A DNA stretch of 64,000 bases from Sacculina carcini (lineage: Eukaryota; Arthropoda; Thecostraca; Sacculinidae): the NCBI GenBank assembly GCA_916048095.2, contig OU696576.1:2087501-2151500 (forward strand). The letters are read 5' to 3'. Position 1 is the stretch's first letter, and every line of letters begins with the position of its first letter. Under the pieces are notes generated by a model, which ran no database searches, was not told the DNA's origin, and saw nothing but the letters and a program-made list of their open reading frames with translations. Below, piece by piece: positions 51,959 through 63,540 of this stretch. Made by a program: the position numbers and the translations under genes.

Positions 51959-52860
51959 GCCCACTTCCGTGCTCTAATGGTCACCAATATATTTTGACAG
52001 TGATTGACAGGCTTACACGCTGGCCAGAAGCATGTCCTATTCCTGACATATCGGCCGATACGGTAGCACGATATTTCATTTCAACTTGGGTGTCACGTTT
52101 CGGTGTCCCCGAGAGTATTGTCTCAGACAGAGGCACTCAATTCACAAACCACCTCTGGAGACAACTCAACAACTGTTTCGGATCCAACAAGCGCTTGACA
52201 ACGGCGTACAATTCGGCAGCCAACGGCCTAGTAGAAAGGCTTCACCGCCAGCTCAAAGGCGCACTTCGGGTTTGTAGTGACTGGACCAACAGACTGCCAA
52301 TAGTCCTGTTAGGTATTCGGTCCTGCATGAAATCACCTTTAAATTGTTCCTCCGCCGAGCTGGTATATGGTGCCAAATTGCGTTTAACAGGTGAATTGTT
52401 AAATAGACAACCACAATTGACTCACACATATTGTCAGTTTGCCAAACAATTGTCTGAACATTTCAGTGCTATCCGGCCACAGCAGACCCGTGCAGCTGAG
52501 ACAGCAGTGTTCCACCTGCCCAGCTTGTCCGATGCAGATTTCGTGTTCGTGCGTCATGACGGCCACAGACGTCCGCTGCAGCCGGTGTATCAGGGGTCGT
52601 ACAAGGTGGTGAAACGTACGCCAAAAACGTTCACTATTGAGCGGCATGGACACGAGGTGGTCGGCATTGATCGTCTGCGTCCAGCATTTCTGGAAAATGA
52701 GAATATTTCATCCGCTCCGGAGAACGACAGCTTCGTGCATCAGGCAAAACAAAACTCCACCAAGATCACTCACACTCAGACGCAAACCACACCACAAACC
52801 ATTTTGTACCTTACCCGATCTGGCAGAGCTGTCAAACCTCCGGTTCGTTTCTCGCCATGA
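51959..52860 (+). pseudogene. Gypsy integrase, 5'-truncated
   Basis: Integrase homology begins abruptly with GPLPCSNGHQYILTVIDRLT, just after the position of the first catalytic aspartate, which is therefore missing. The second aspartate (SDRGTQFTNHLW) and the catalytic glutamate (ANGLVERLHRQLK) are present. These are followed by a GPY/F-like module (VYQGSYKVVKRTPKTF) and a serine/threonine-rich tail ending near TRSGRAVKPPVRFSP, typical of Ty3/Gypsy pol ends. It stops at 52860, close before a polypurine run (aaagggggg) and a putative LTR. Confidence 0.88.
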
Positions 52861-52861
52861 T

Positions 52862-53610
52862 CTAAAGGGGGGCTCATGTGGCGTGTCATGCATATTTTAT
52901 TTATTGTATAAATGTGTGTATATTTAAATGTGTATGCGTGCGCGTATGCGTTTATATGTATGTGCCGCACGTGCTTGTATGTTTGTGTGGCATGGCTTCC
53001 AGAATGTTCGGTTTAGGTTAGGTGACGTGTGTCTGCGTACAACCAGCAAACACGCTTGTTGCATGTGTATACGTGTGCGTATGCGTCTCTATGTATGTGC
53101 CGCATGTGTCTGTATGTTTGTGTGGCATGCGTTCTAGAATATTCCATGTAGGTTAGGTGACGTGTGTGTGCGTGTTAGCTTGCGAAAATAGTTCAGCCAA
53201 TCACAGTAGCCTACGTGCTGGCGTGATCACATAGCTACCAATCGGGTGGTTACATTTGTCTTTTGCTAGTGCCTGGCCAATTGTGTTCCAACGTTCATAC
53301 GCGGTCGTGTCGATGCACACGCACGGCCAAGTTTATTTAAGTCCCGTCGCCTCGGTGCGCGGGCAGTTGGACTGGGACTTTGGCAATAGCTTGACTGACA
53401 GGGCTACTCTCTGTGTCTCGCTCGCCTTGTGTCAGTTCGACCCGAGCATCGTCCAACACATTGTGTTGGATAACGTGGTCGTAGCGATTGCCGCGCATTG
53501 GTCTAGGATATTACCTGTATTACTTGTAACGGTGCAGTAGCTGTTTCAGTGGAGGACTCGCTACACCACTGTTACGGAATTCTGTGACGCGGCCTTCGTG
53601 CCGAGGTTTT
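52862..53610 (+). repeat. Putative 3' LTR of the Gypsy element (limits uncertain)
   Basis: After the polypurine tract ctaaaggggggc (52861-52872) comes a TG-rich segment with a duplicated block of about 120 bp (52926-53045 and 53064-53170: gtatgtttgtgtggcatg, ggttaggtgacgtgtg). A possible TATA signal (tttatttaagtcccg, 53331) follows, then GC-rich text. This resembles an LTR with U3 and R, but no second LTR is in view, so the right end cannot be fixed. Confidence 0.5.
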
Positions 53611-54360
53611 GCTCGTCTCCGGCCTTGTGATATTCTTTGTACTATTGTTACTGTGTATTTATAATATATCTGCTGTGCTACACCGCTCTTTGTTATGTGC
53701 GCGCTCTGAACAAGCTTCGAGTAACACAATGTTATGCGCTGTTTCTTTTACGAATGCGTGTCTGTAAGCTATTGCTGTTTTTGTTGTTCATCTATTCGTT
53801 TTTGTTTTCGCGCCAGTGTATCCTTGATAGTGTTATATCAAATGGATGTTGTTGTTAAAATGTTATTGCAAATATATTTCTGCAAACGTTCCATATCAGC
53901 GATCAACTTTTTTTAAAACATCTTCAATGCCTCTGAATCATACACATATAACACAAAAATGAGTAATTATGTTTTTATTGTGAATTTCGTATAAGTTATT
54001 GACTTTCGATAATAATTGTCGGTTCTCTGTTAGTTTGTAATATATGCACTAATACAACGTATGTGCGATAATCCACCAATGCCATATTTGTAAAGTTTAA
54101 CTCACCAAACGTTAATCGGATAATCGTATATTACAAATATATTAATTGTATACTTTTCTCTGAAAGTATTTCATTATAAGCGATTAATTATGAGCATTTG
54201 TAATAAGCATATCATATTCTGCATTTCATAATAAGCGTTTTATAATAGATATTTTGGTGGTGCTCGACGTGTACTGCCAAGTGGTGCGAGACGCAGTTAC
54301 AGGTGGCGCACCACAATTTCAGAATATAAATTCCATTAGAAGAATTGTATTATTATCACT
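53611..54360. other. AT-rich unannotated stretch
   Basis: No feature is recognised. Reading frames are short and T/C-rich. Confidence 0.3.
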
Positions 54361-54654
54361 TCAGAATAAACATTTCGTTATAAAGTTTTGATAATTCCAT
54401 ATTTTCGTGGTGAGTAACGATTATTAGCAAACAGTACAAGCTGTGGCACTTGTAAACTCTCAGTCATATCAATCCTTAGGAATTCTGAAACGATAGAGCT
54501 TGTAGGACTTCCTTGCCAACATCACCGGACTGTCCTGTCTTGGTGGATTTATTTCTTTTGGTGGAGTTTTCTCGTTTGCTGGGCTCCTAGATTCTTGCGG
54601 CGAAGGAGACTTTTGTTGATTTGATTGTGATTCCTTGTTGGATTTTTTGTCGTC
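54361..54654 (-). CDS. Possible host terminal exon, S/P/K/Q-rich
   Basis: On the minus strand a good splice acceptor (pyrimidine-rich, ttctctaacag) ends at 54655. The open frame that follows reads DDKKSNKESQSNQQKSPSPQ, then a proline/lysine-rich segment (EKTPPKEINPPRQDSP) and MLARKSYKLYRF, to a stop at 54361-54363. Codons look protein-like (many AGT/TCT-type serines and CCA prolines) and the text is unlike the local repeats. No family is recognised. It could be a disordered C-terminal tail of a host protein or chance. Confidence 0.3.
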
Positions 54655-54699
54655 CTGTTAGAGAACAGATACTAAGATTAGAAATAATCAAGTGATGCA

Positions 54700-55362
54700 C
54701 GAAAGTAAATGACTGGCAATGATAGATGTCAACGGATGTTTACAAACACACATATTTTTTAAAAGATACATCGTTGAATGATCTCTAAGCTATCAAAAAG
54801 TAACCTGAAAATCAGAAAAAGTAACTATGTTTTTGAAAACAGTAACCTAAAAAGTAACCTAAAATATCATTTGATGTTGTTTTATCAATTTCTTTTTGCA
54901 GTTCTTAAGGAAGGAATAATATTAGTCCCTCTTTTTCACCCCCTCTCTGATATGTCATCATTCTTACAACAGATCACCAAGAGTGACTGTTAAGCAAGAG
55001 TGAGAGTTAACATTGGTAAGCTAATATTGCAAAAAAGAAGCATAACCATCAAAAGGTGAGAAAAAAGTGGAAAGCTAATACAAAGGTGAAATACACTACA
55101 TGCTAATGTAAGATATTTATGCTCAGTAATGTAATAAATCATGTTCAATAATAAACGCAACAATTTTCTTTATATTACTCGAGTGCGACTTTTGTGACAC
55201 CCCATCAAAAGTGGTTAGCCCTACAAGCACCTACAACAGCTTGTATTTCCTTCCGACAATATTTATATATGTGTGAGCGTAAACACTGCATGTATGAATG
55301 CCACCTTCATCGTGCAATCATCCTGTACTCACTGTCTTGTGACAAGGTGGCACTGTTTGGCT
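54700..55362. other. AT-rich stretch with a small repeat fragment
   Basis: Around 54790-54865 aaaaagtaacct-type repeats recall those at 58.19-58.41 kb (a MITE fragment). Nothing else is recognised. Confidence 0.35.
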
Positions 55363-55840
55363 GCTTAACCCATTAGCCGGCTATGATCTAAAAATAGGTC
55401 ACCAATTTCAACTCCTTTTTTCTCAGATTTGTTGTTTGATATAATAGATATAATTCATTTGTTATATTTAGACCTTGTACTTATTATATTATATTTTAAA
55501 TTATTTTAGATAACTTACTACTTCCAGACCATTCTTAGACCATTTTTAATACATTTTAACCTTTTTTCGGTTGTTCTCTTTGTTGACTCACAAGACAGAC
55601 ACACAACCTCGAGCAGAAAATAAATTGGTTTCAATAATTAGCTTATTGCCTCATACTGCTACACAACAAATTTCAATGCTCTAATAATTATAACTAAAAA
55701 TACATCTATAAATAGATCACTAAATAGATCACTAAATAGATCTATAATTAGATCACTAAATATATCTATAAATAGATCACTAAATAGAACTATAAATATC
55801 TATAAATAGATCATTGTCGGTTTACGCTCATAATGGTAAC
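55363..55840. mobile_element. piggyBac-type MITE with internal minisatellite
   Basis: It starts at TTAA with CCCATTAGCCGGC and ends near gctcataatggtaac, which gives an imperfect inverted end. The right half holds tandem atagatcactaaatagatct repeats (about 55690-55815). A second copy without clear ends lies at 49420-49700. Confidence 0.5.
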
Positions 55841-55950
55841 AACTCCCTGTTCCAGAGGAAATACGTTAGTCGCACGAAATTTAGTGAAAAAATAAGAACT
55901 AATCAAATAATGTAAATATGCGTTCCTGTTGTTTTCTCAAGACTTTCGAG

Positions 55951-56138
55951 CAGCGGCGGTGCCAAGGGGGGACTTGGAGGGGATTAAATTCCCCAAAATA
56001 TGCCAAACTCACCCTAGCACACCGAAAATCCTGACCATGAACATTTCGAGAGTAGTTCTTCATGTTTCCCCAAACACCCGCATATTTACCTCTAGCACCC
56101 CTCAGTGCCCTACCGAAAATATCCTGACACCGTCACTG
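55951..56138. mobile_element. Small hAT-type MITE
   Basis: The left end cagcggcggtgccaag and right end cctgacaccgtcactg are imperfect inverted repeats of 16 bp beginning CAG. The flanks ctttcgag and ccttcgga are similar 8-mers, compatible with a decayed hAT target duplication. It is non-coding. Confidence 0.5.
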
Positions 56139-56317
56139 CCTTCGGACATATACAATAGTTTCAATCCAATCCCAGATGGTCCGTATCAGAACACGAAATG
56201 GACTTTCGAGCTGTATGCTGGTAATTATGTCGTATGATAGGGATTGAAATACTGCCTGCACAGCGTAGTGTTTGCACACTTTCCGTAGTAGGACAGCGGG
56301 CTCGACTTGCAACCGGG

Positions 56318-57566
56318 TCACTGACATTGACGTTGCTGTTCACGCACGAGGCGAATATGGCCGAAGCCGTCGAAGCTGGAGTCCAGCGGAGGCTGCGCTG
56401 CCAGTCCAACACGAGAAGCGATCTGAGCCCGTGAGATGATTGAGTCCTTGCCATTGGTGATCTTCATATACGTGACCGCCACCTCGCGCGTGAAGTCGAG
56501 GCCCGAAATGGCCTTCCGGCTTCTCAACCATGGTTCTTGTGAATTAACCAGGCATTCACCAAGGTCATCTGGATTGCTCCCATCAGAAGAGAGAAGTATA
56601 TTATCATCTTCGAGCTCAATCACAAAGTGCGCCACCATCCAATCATGATGGTCCACTACCCCATATTACTGTTTTACTTGGGGATGAGGCGGAGCATGTC
56701 GACCACTACGGATCAGAGGAAGCTTGGATAAAGATATATGCACCACAGGTATATTTGGCCCTGCTTCAGTCCCGCTATATTTCACTTTGCCCAACCAGCC
56801 TAGCCTATCAAACCTGAACTGACATAACCTAACATAGAAAAAAGAGACCCGGAACTGAAGCGGGACCAAACGTACCTGGGACATAAGAACATATTTACCC
56901 ACCTTCACTTTCTTGGCGCGGCTGTATCACAGCGCCTTCACTGTAGGGCGTTTTTTGGAGTAGTTTGTCGTCATGTGAAAGAAAATGTTGTCCTTCCACT
57001 TGACAACAATAATCTGGCTCTTTTGGTTGAATTTCTACTTCCCAGACTTCAGACTTCAGAGTCCCAAGACTTCATCTCCTTGTCCGACTTGAACGGAGCC
57101 TTTTTGGTTAAATTGGCGCAGATGGTTTCTAACGCACTGAAACCCAGTTTGGTCAACGAGACGAGAAGTGATGGAGAAGTGAACAATTTGTCGAAGGAGA
57201 ACTATTTCCCGTTAGCGATGTCAACCTGGGGGATTGGGCAGAGTGCTACTCGAGAACCCATCGGGATCCCTGCAGAGCGACCTTGATCCTTGTCCTGATA
57301 TATAGATGAAGCGTAGATGTTTCCGTCGGAGGTGGACAAGGACCATAACTTGTACCCAAATCGAATGGGGTTTCCTCGAATGAACTGCTTCAGGGCATGG
57401 TGTTCGTGATACTTTAGGGTAATCTCATAGATTAAAGATCTTGGAATACGCCTCAATGTGAACCTTTACTTAGGAGAATGTCAGCCTCAACCTCAACGGC
57501 ATCGAGGCCAAGGTCCTCCAGGAAGGCCACAGCCTCATTGATAGTTAGATCACAGTGTGAATACAT
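56318..57566 (-). pseudogene. Second piggyBac transposase pseudogene (PGBD3-like)
   Basis: The order on the minus strand is as follows. An acidic N-terminal stub comes first (57566: AVAFLEDLGLDAVEVEADIL). Next is the core fragment 57456-57202 with HHALKQFIRGNPIRFGYKLW (preceding the first aspartate region) and GSRVALCPIPQVDIANGK, then, in the shadow frame to 56940, a remnant KKAPFKSDKEMKSWDS. After inserted sequence comes 56656-56318, beginning DHHDWMVAHF (the GVDHHDW late catalytic motif). It resembles PGBD2/3-type transposases and differs from the piggyBac at 41-49 kb. Multiple stops and a large missing segment make it dead. Confidence 0.75.
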
Positions 57567-59480
57567 CCTATTGAAAAATAAAAGACATTTAAAAGACACC
57601 CACTATGCGCGGTGTATCCTAGGGAGCTCTCAGCCAATGATCCATTTGAGATCACCCTGAAAAACCTAGAAAATGACATAGTAAATTTCTTTTTCGTTTT
57701 TCACGATGTATCCTAATATACCTAATACCTATTCCTATATATGATGAACCTAAATATACAAAAATAACCTATTTCAATTAGCCAATTTCATTAATTTTAT
57801 GATCGCCGGTTGATGGGTTAAGTTCATACGTGGGAAAGCGGCGCTATCTCACGTCCTGGAAATCACGTGCTACTACTGCACGTACTTATAAGAAAATGTG
57901 TATTGATAAGTGTCTGACGCAATAGCGGATATAGAAAGCTCAAACTTCGTACTAATCCACGCTCCAAACCGTCCGTGACATATTCTGGTTCGTGGGCATT
58001 TCCTAAGATAGAATGACACTATCCTGCGTACCAAAAATATGTTAAAATAACGAGATGAACAGACGCTAAGGTGAAGATTAATAGCCAAATCTCAACAACC
58101 GACATTTTCACATTTCTTGATCTTCAGACATTATATTCCACTTCTTTTCATATTTGTCCTGATTTGCACCGTTTTAGTACCTTTTGTCTGCAAAAAGTTA
58201 CCAAAATCCGTAGTAAAGTGACCTAATATCAAGAAATACAACAAAGGCTAACCTAAGAATAAAGAGTAACCTAAAATCAAGAAAGTCACCTAAGAATGAA
58301 AAAGCAACTTTTGGTAACCCAATAATTATCTTAATCATTGTCGCATACGATTTTTATGTTGTTTTAGGTTTCGTATGGTAAAGTGACTTTTAGGTAAAAA
58401 GGTAACTTCAACTCTTGACAGCCCTAATGATCTAAATAATACAGGTGTTTCAACAAAGCATTATATATGTTGATTACACATACATCCATGCTGATATAAC
58501 CAACCTTCTTCCACATGTTTGCAGCGTCAAATGCAGTTCAGGTCAGTCACCACAATTTTATGCAGATGGTTCCAAGTTGAGGCTGAGTAGCGGATCAAAT
58601 AAACATACCATATACTTTAACAAACAATAAACATGGATCAATTAAACATGGATCCGATCAAATAGAGAAACAAAATTATGAAGATGGACAATTTTCATCG
58701 CCAGCTATTGTGATAATACTGGTGTGAATTTACATACGGACACAACACTGCTTTCTTATTGAAACAGAGCTTGACATATTGTTGATAATGTGTAATTGCA
58801 TGAGCATGTGTGTGTATGTGTGTGTGTGTGTGCTTGTGTGAGTCGTGTGGTGTCGTATATTGTGAGTTATACACATGCGTGTATGTATGTGCGTATTTGC
58901 TGATCTGTTCTGCGGAGTGTTTAAATAGCATGTGTGTGTGTGCGCACGCGTATGTATGTGTGTATGTGTGTGTGCGACTGCGTGTGTGTTCGTACAATAT
59001 GCTGAGAGGAGTTCGGTGCGGCAGCACTGAAGCAGCCGGAAGTCCGGTTGGAGAAGGGTGGCAGTGCGAATGTGAGTGTATCGCGGGGTTGTGTTGCTGG
59101 TGGTGTTTGATGTGGCGAGCGCAGGATATGGAGAGTTGAATTGGTGTGGTATTGTGCCGTTTAGTTCCCTTGTGTTTTTAGTCTAGAATTATACGTTCCC
59201 AATTTGTTTTTTTTTCTTCTCACAACCACATAATGCAACAACGGAATTTGGTGGTTAACACTAAGTATTGCAAAATATAGCTTCTTTTCATTTGCTCATA
59301 GACAAAATGAATGTGAAAATATGTGCGTTGTGTAATATTGTTTGTGTGTGTGCGTTGTATTAAAGCGCAGGTGCACTCTCACTGTTGTGCGTTCGTTGGC
59401 TGGCTGGTTTTCATTTGGGACACACAAATTCTCTGCGGAATTCGATCGGCCCACAAAATATTCTTCAATGATGAATGTTC
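57567..59480. other. Unannotated stretch with microsatellite and small repeats
   Basis: Around 58190-58410 there are repeated agtaacct/agttacc phrases and a possible terminus ctcttgacagccct, suggesting a MITE. Around 58800-59000 lies imperfect TG-rich simple sequence. I see no supportable gene. Confidence 0.35.
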
Positions 59481-59483
59481 TTT

Positions 59484-60262
59484 ATAGACATTTGTCGAGG
59501 CCTGTGGATCTCAAATACATTAACATTTGTCTCATTATGAAATGAGGTTCTTGCGTCTGTGTCGCCCCTCCGAGTAGTGTTACTGTGTCCACCGTTTCGA
59601 TGAAGCGAAGTTGTAGTCGTTGAAGAAGTCGTCTTCTTTTATCCCTGTATTACCAGCAGTTAAAGTGAGCGTGGTGGACAGTTTCATCGACGCCATCGCA
59701 ATGTGGGCACGAGGATGATGCTGATAGTGTTAGTCTAGCCAGGTGCTGGATGAGGCGTGTAGGTCCCAAGCGAAGTCGGAATAAGCCGACGGCTAGTTTT
59801 CTGTTGCTGGTAAGCGACCAGATGTTATCGGTTGATCGGACGTGATAAATGTTCTGCAGCAGTTCTGGTAGTGATCGAAGGTTGCGCTGACAGCAAGCCG
59901 TTGTCAGTATTCACCTATATTCATCGTGTATGCTCTCTCATGTGGATATCGGGTAATTTTTTTGGGCTGCGGACAATGCTGGTTTGGCGGCTCTATCAAA
60001 ATTTCGTTCCCGGCTATTCCTTTATGAGCTGGGACGTATTGGAGAACTATTTGTCGGTCACTATTATTTAGTTTGTGGAGAAGGTCATGGATCTTGAATA
60101 TCAAACCTCGTAGATATCTTGGGTCTCTATTTCTCATGAGATGTAGGCCACTCATGGAGTCTGTATATATGACTAGGCGGTTGTATTGTGAATTTTGGCT
60201 ATGCATGAATATTCTTGCTTGGTATTGTAGTGGCTTCGTGTAATAACGATAATCATCCACAA
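59484..60262 (-). pseudogene. RNase H LINE 3' remnant (I/R1-like)
   Basis: The frame 60260-59904 carries the last half of an RNase H domain: LVIYTDSMSGLHLM, then IVLQYVPAHKGIAGNEI. The usual aspartate after GNE is changed by decay. Downstream, in shifted frames, come RLGPTRLIQHLARLTL, a cysteine/histidine motif CPHCDGVDETVHHAHF and a C-terminal helix (HFIMRQMLMYLRSTG) ending near 59484. It is a strongly 5'-truncated copy of a different family from that at 11.6-12.95 kb. Confidence 0.7.
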
Positions 60263-61200
60263 TAAACGATAATCATAAACAGAGCAGAAACATAAACGGA
60301 ACACAGTTAATACAACCAACGTTAATCGCGCGAACAAACAGCACACCTTGACACTTGTGCCCAGACTCCTGATCCAACACGGTCAAGTTCAGTGTCACAT
60401 TCTAGTTACGTCATCTAGTATCGGCCAGGGAGATTGCACAGTAGATTTCAAACAAAGCGACCGTATAGGTGGCGATACTACAGGTATATAGCGAAAATTT
60501 ATTCATGGATCAGTACTGTGAAGTACCTGGGGGGAGCTGTAGCCGATGCGCCACAATCAGTGAATTTTATCTTTATTTTATTGTCATTGCTATTATTATG
60601 TATTCATTTGATCATCACATTATATCGCATTATCATGTTATATATAAATATGTATGTGCTCGATCTGCTAAATGTTAAATTGTTTATTATGCATCGGTGG
60701 CGCAAGCAATACACACACGAGTGTTACCGTACGCACGGGTTTTGATCGCTGAGGCCGTTTGCCATTATTTTACTTTTGTAGGCGTCCCTACAGGCGTAAA
60801 AAGCTGTTGATGTTAGCTTGCGTTTAGGATCATGTGATCCATCTGTGAACTGTGGTGTGTGTATATATGTGTGTGTGCGTGTTGTGTACAAAAGCATGTG
60901 CACTTTTATCGTTTATGCGTGTGGACAAGTGTGTGTCAGTTATCACGGGCACTTGTCTTGATGGTGTGCGTGAGTGTTAGCGTACTAAACGACGGTTGTG
61001 TGTGAATGTTAGCGTAGTATGCGATGGTTGTGTGTGAGTGTTTGCGTAGTATGTGAGGTTTTTTTGCGTTGGATTAGTTGTGCATTATAGTATCGACCAT
61101 TATACCATTTTTTCGTTCGTCTGTTCTTCTGATGCGGCTTAATGAATATATGTTTGGTCTTGTTACCAGCCAACCAGACCTGTTATCGTGCGTTGCAGGC
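60263..61200. other. Unannotated stretch, TG-rich in the right half
   Basis: The left part is AT-rich with short frames. 60850-61070 is TG-rich and might be LTR/UTR of the following gag remnant, but no LTR boundary is visible. Confidence 0.35.
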
Positions 61201-61203
61201 AGC

Positions 61204-62110
61204 ATGAGCACAAAGCGAAAAGAACGATTCCCTGCGAGTTTACCAATGATGGAAACAGTCGGCCTTGATGTGTGTGTTGTGCCTGAATTCGACGACGGTG
61301 AGAACGTAATGGAGTGGTGGACTCGTGTGAAAATGACATGCGAACTCAATAACATTTGCGTGGTGTCAGTGGTTCCACGCGGCTGATAGACGGAGCATTT
61401 GGTGTGTGGTTCCAGTTATCACCAGAGCAGCGACGCAGTGAGCAGAGCGCCAGGGACGCACTGTATCAGGCGTTTGCTGCAGACAAGTACTTGGCATTCG
61501 AGCAATTCAGAAATCAGAGATGGCCGCCTGGTAAGAAACCGGACGTATTTTGATAAATTTGAGGATGTTGACCGATGCCTTTGGCGGCGTCAGTGAAGAC
61601 GTTCTGGAATGCGCGTTTTTACAGGCCTTCCCAGTGATATTGCCACAGCATTTCAAACAGGTGCAGCTGCCGATAAGCTTAATTTGAGCAGCATATTAAC
61701 AAGGAATCAAATGCCTATGCTAAGGATACAGAGTGCAGCAGTCGGTGCTGTTGCAGGGCCACGAGAAGAGATTTGTATTGTTGGGAGCGAGAGTATAAAT
61801 ACGTCGACGCTGAAATGTTTCACGTGCAATAAAACTAGTCATCTTAGTCGGCAGTGTCATGGGAGAGCGAGAAGATGTTTCAAATGCTTCAAGATTGGTC
61901 ATCTGGCACGGCAGTGACCGGGAAAACGATGGAGGAGAGCACGCGTCAGCGCCAGTGGGCTCTCCGAAGCGGTAAAACAGGTGCCGCCATCCACGAACAT
62001 GCTCATCAATGGTCACTCATGTTGGGTTTTAATTGAAACTGGATGCACGTGCTGCATAATGACGACCGTAATGTGCGAAAATTGTTGGGTGGTCGTCATC
62101 TTCTGTGCGC
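61204..62110 (+). pseudogene. LTR element gag and protease remnant
   Basis: From ATG 61204 the text reads a capsid-like region (VPEFDDGENVMEWWTRVKMT), shifts frame near 61365 (ARDALYQAFAADKYLAFEQF) and again near 61600. It ends with two zinc knuckles, CFTCNKTSHLSRQCH and CFKCFKIGHLARQ, whose last cysteine is replaced by a stop. A protease-like motif follows in another frame: GHSCWVLIETGCTCC, in which the catalytic Asp of DTG is Glu. The order matches the gag-protease of the LTR element at 20.4-25.2 kb, of which this is a distant, decayed relative. RT is not present; a LINE follows. Confidence 0.75.
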
Positions 62111-62382
62111 GAAAGTGGCTGAATGTTGCTTAGCAGTCAATGGTGTTCCAGCTACGTTGATTATGCATGGAAACCCTTTGGTTATAACGTCATAGTCGGA
62201 ATGGGTGCCATCCACACTTTTGGAGGATTGTGCATCATCGGATGGAAACTTAATCTGGGTGAAATAGTTTCAATAGTCGTCAGTCTTGTGCCAGTGGTCG
62301 ACGTGAGTGGACGTGCTTTTGTGTTTCTTCCCTGGTGTTGGTCCTTGTTTTCCATTTCTGGCTTACGTTCAGTGTTTGTGTC

Positions 62383-63525
62383 ATGTCGACGAAACCCTCT
62401 GCTATTGTGCAGCCGTGTACCTGTGGTGAGAGTGTAAACTCTGGCGCGCGCATCTATTGTGCAGGATGCCAGCGCACTTTCCACCCCTCGTGTGCCGCTC
62501 TTTCTTCAGCGGCACACACGGCCGTCAAGAAGCACAAGTTGTTTTGGCTCTGCCCGAACTGTGTGAGTGATTACGCGGCGACCAAGCGCGACCAAAGCAA
62601 GGTGTCGATTGACAAGCTTTCTTCCACCCTGGAATGTCATCTGGCTCAGCTGAAGTCCGACCTCTTGAATGAGATGAAGTCATCCCAGAAGTCACCGTCA
62701 TCTGCTCCGCATTCTGAGACATCTGCTTCATATTCGACCGTCCCCCGTCACTCCTACGCCGTCGTCCTGAAGCCTACCAACGCCACTGTGAAGACCGACA
62801 CAGTTGAAAAGCTACTGGACGCTGTTCCGGTGGCACAGGCGCGACCAACGTCGGCAGGCGGGGTAGTCCTCACCTGCCACACGGAGGACGCTGCGAATCA
62901 AGCCGCCAAAAAACTTGAGGACGGCTTGGACGACGTAAGACTGAGTGTCCACCAGCGCTCTCCCTCACTTCTACCGAAGATTACGCTGACAAATGTGCCT
63001 CCAATTTCTCCCGAGAAATTGATATCCTCTCTACGCCTGAAAAACCCCATCGTTTCGTCCGCCCCTGCCTCGCAGCTCAAATTAATGTTCATTTACACTG
63101 CAAAAACGGGTTTGTCGCATGCAGTGCTGGCGGTTTCTCCGGAAGTTCGACGTGCAATCAAGTCTGTCGGTGATCGGCTCTTCATTGGCCTCCGCTGTTG
63201 TGTGGTGTACGACCGCTTCTGGGTTGTGCATTGCAGTCGGTGTGCTGGCCTGGGTCACCGTGCTGATCGCTGTCCGGTAGAAAACACCGTGACTTGTGGC
63301 TACTGTGCGGGCGCACATCAATCGTCGGCCTGTCAAAACCGCGATAGGGTCAAATGTGCAAACTGTTCCCGCCATTCGCGTCCATGTGACCACTCCTCTT
63401 TCTCATCGACCTGCCCCTCTTTCCTCGCTGTGCGTGAATCGCTCCGTGCGCGCACCATTGTCGCCCCTCTCTCCTCACCCTCATCCAGTAATCTTCCCCT
63501 CTGCAACTCTTCCACTGCGTTTTGA
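62383..63525 (+). CDS. Family A LINE ORF1: PHD finger, RRM-like, CCHC knuckles
   Basis: From ATG 62383 (chosen because the 16 residues before it are hydrophobic and precede the domain) about 380 residues are open. A C4HC3 PHD-type finger comes first (CTCGESVNSGARIYCAGC, FHPSCAAL, FWLCPNC). A coiled helix (LSSTLECHLAQLKSDLLNEM) and a serine/proline linker follow. An RRM-like repeat region with PKITLTNVPPISPEKLISSL and SHAVLAVSPEVRRAI comes next. Cysteine/histidine knuckles end it (CSRCAGLGHRADRCP, CGYCAGAHQSSAC). ORF1 binds LINE RNA; the PHD module may tether it to histone tails. No stops; it looks intact. Confidence 0.88.
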   Translation: MSTKPSAIVQPCTCGESVNSGARIYCAGCQRTFHPSCAALSSAAHTAVKKHKLFWLCPNCVSDYAATKRDQSKVSIDKLSSTLECHLAQLKSDLLNEMKSSQKSPSSAPHSETSASYSTVPRHSYAVVLKPTNATVKTDTVEKLLDAVPVAQARPTSAGGVVLTCHTEDAANQAAKKLEDGLDDVRLSVHQRSPSLLPKITLTNVPPISPEKLISSLRLKNPIVSSAPASQLKLMFIYTAKTGLSHAVLAVSPEVRRAIKSVGDRLFIGLRCCVVYDRFWVVHCSRCAGLGHRADRCPVENTVTCGYCAGAHQSSACQNRDRVKCANCSRHSRPCDHSSFSSTCPSFLAVRESLRARTIVAPLSSPSSSNLPLCNSSTAF

Positions 63526-63540
63526 CTAACTGACCGTCCT

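Noticed and set aside
58505..58545. Possible 17-base microexon between a pyrimidine-AG and GTCAGT
   Set aside because: No coding context on either side; such a pattern is expected by chance in 64 kb.
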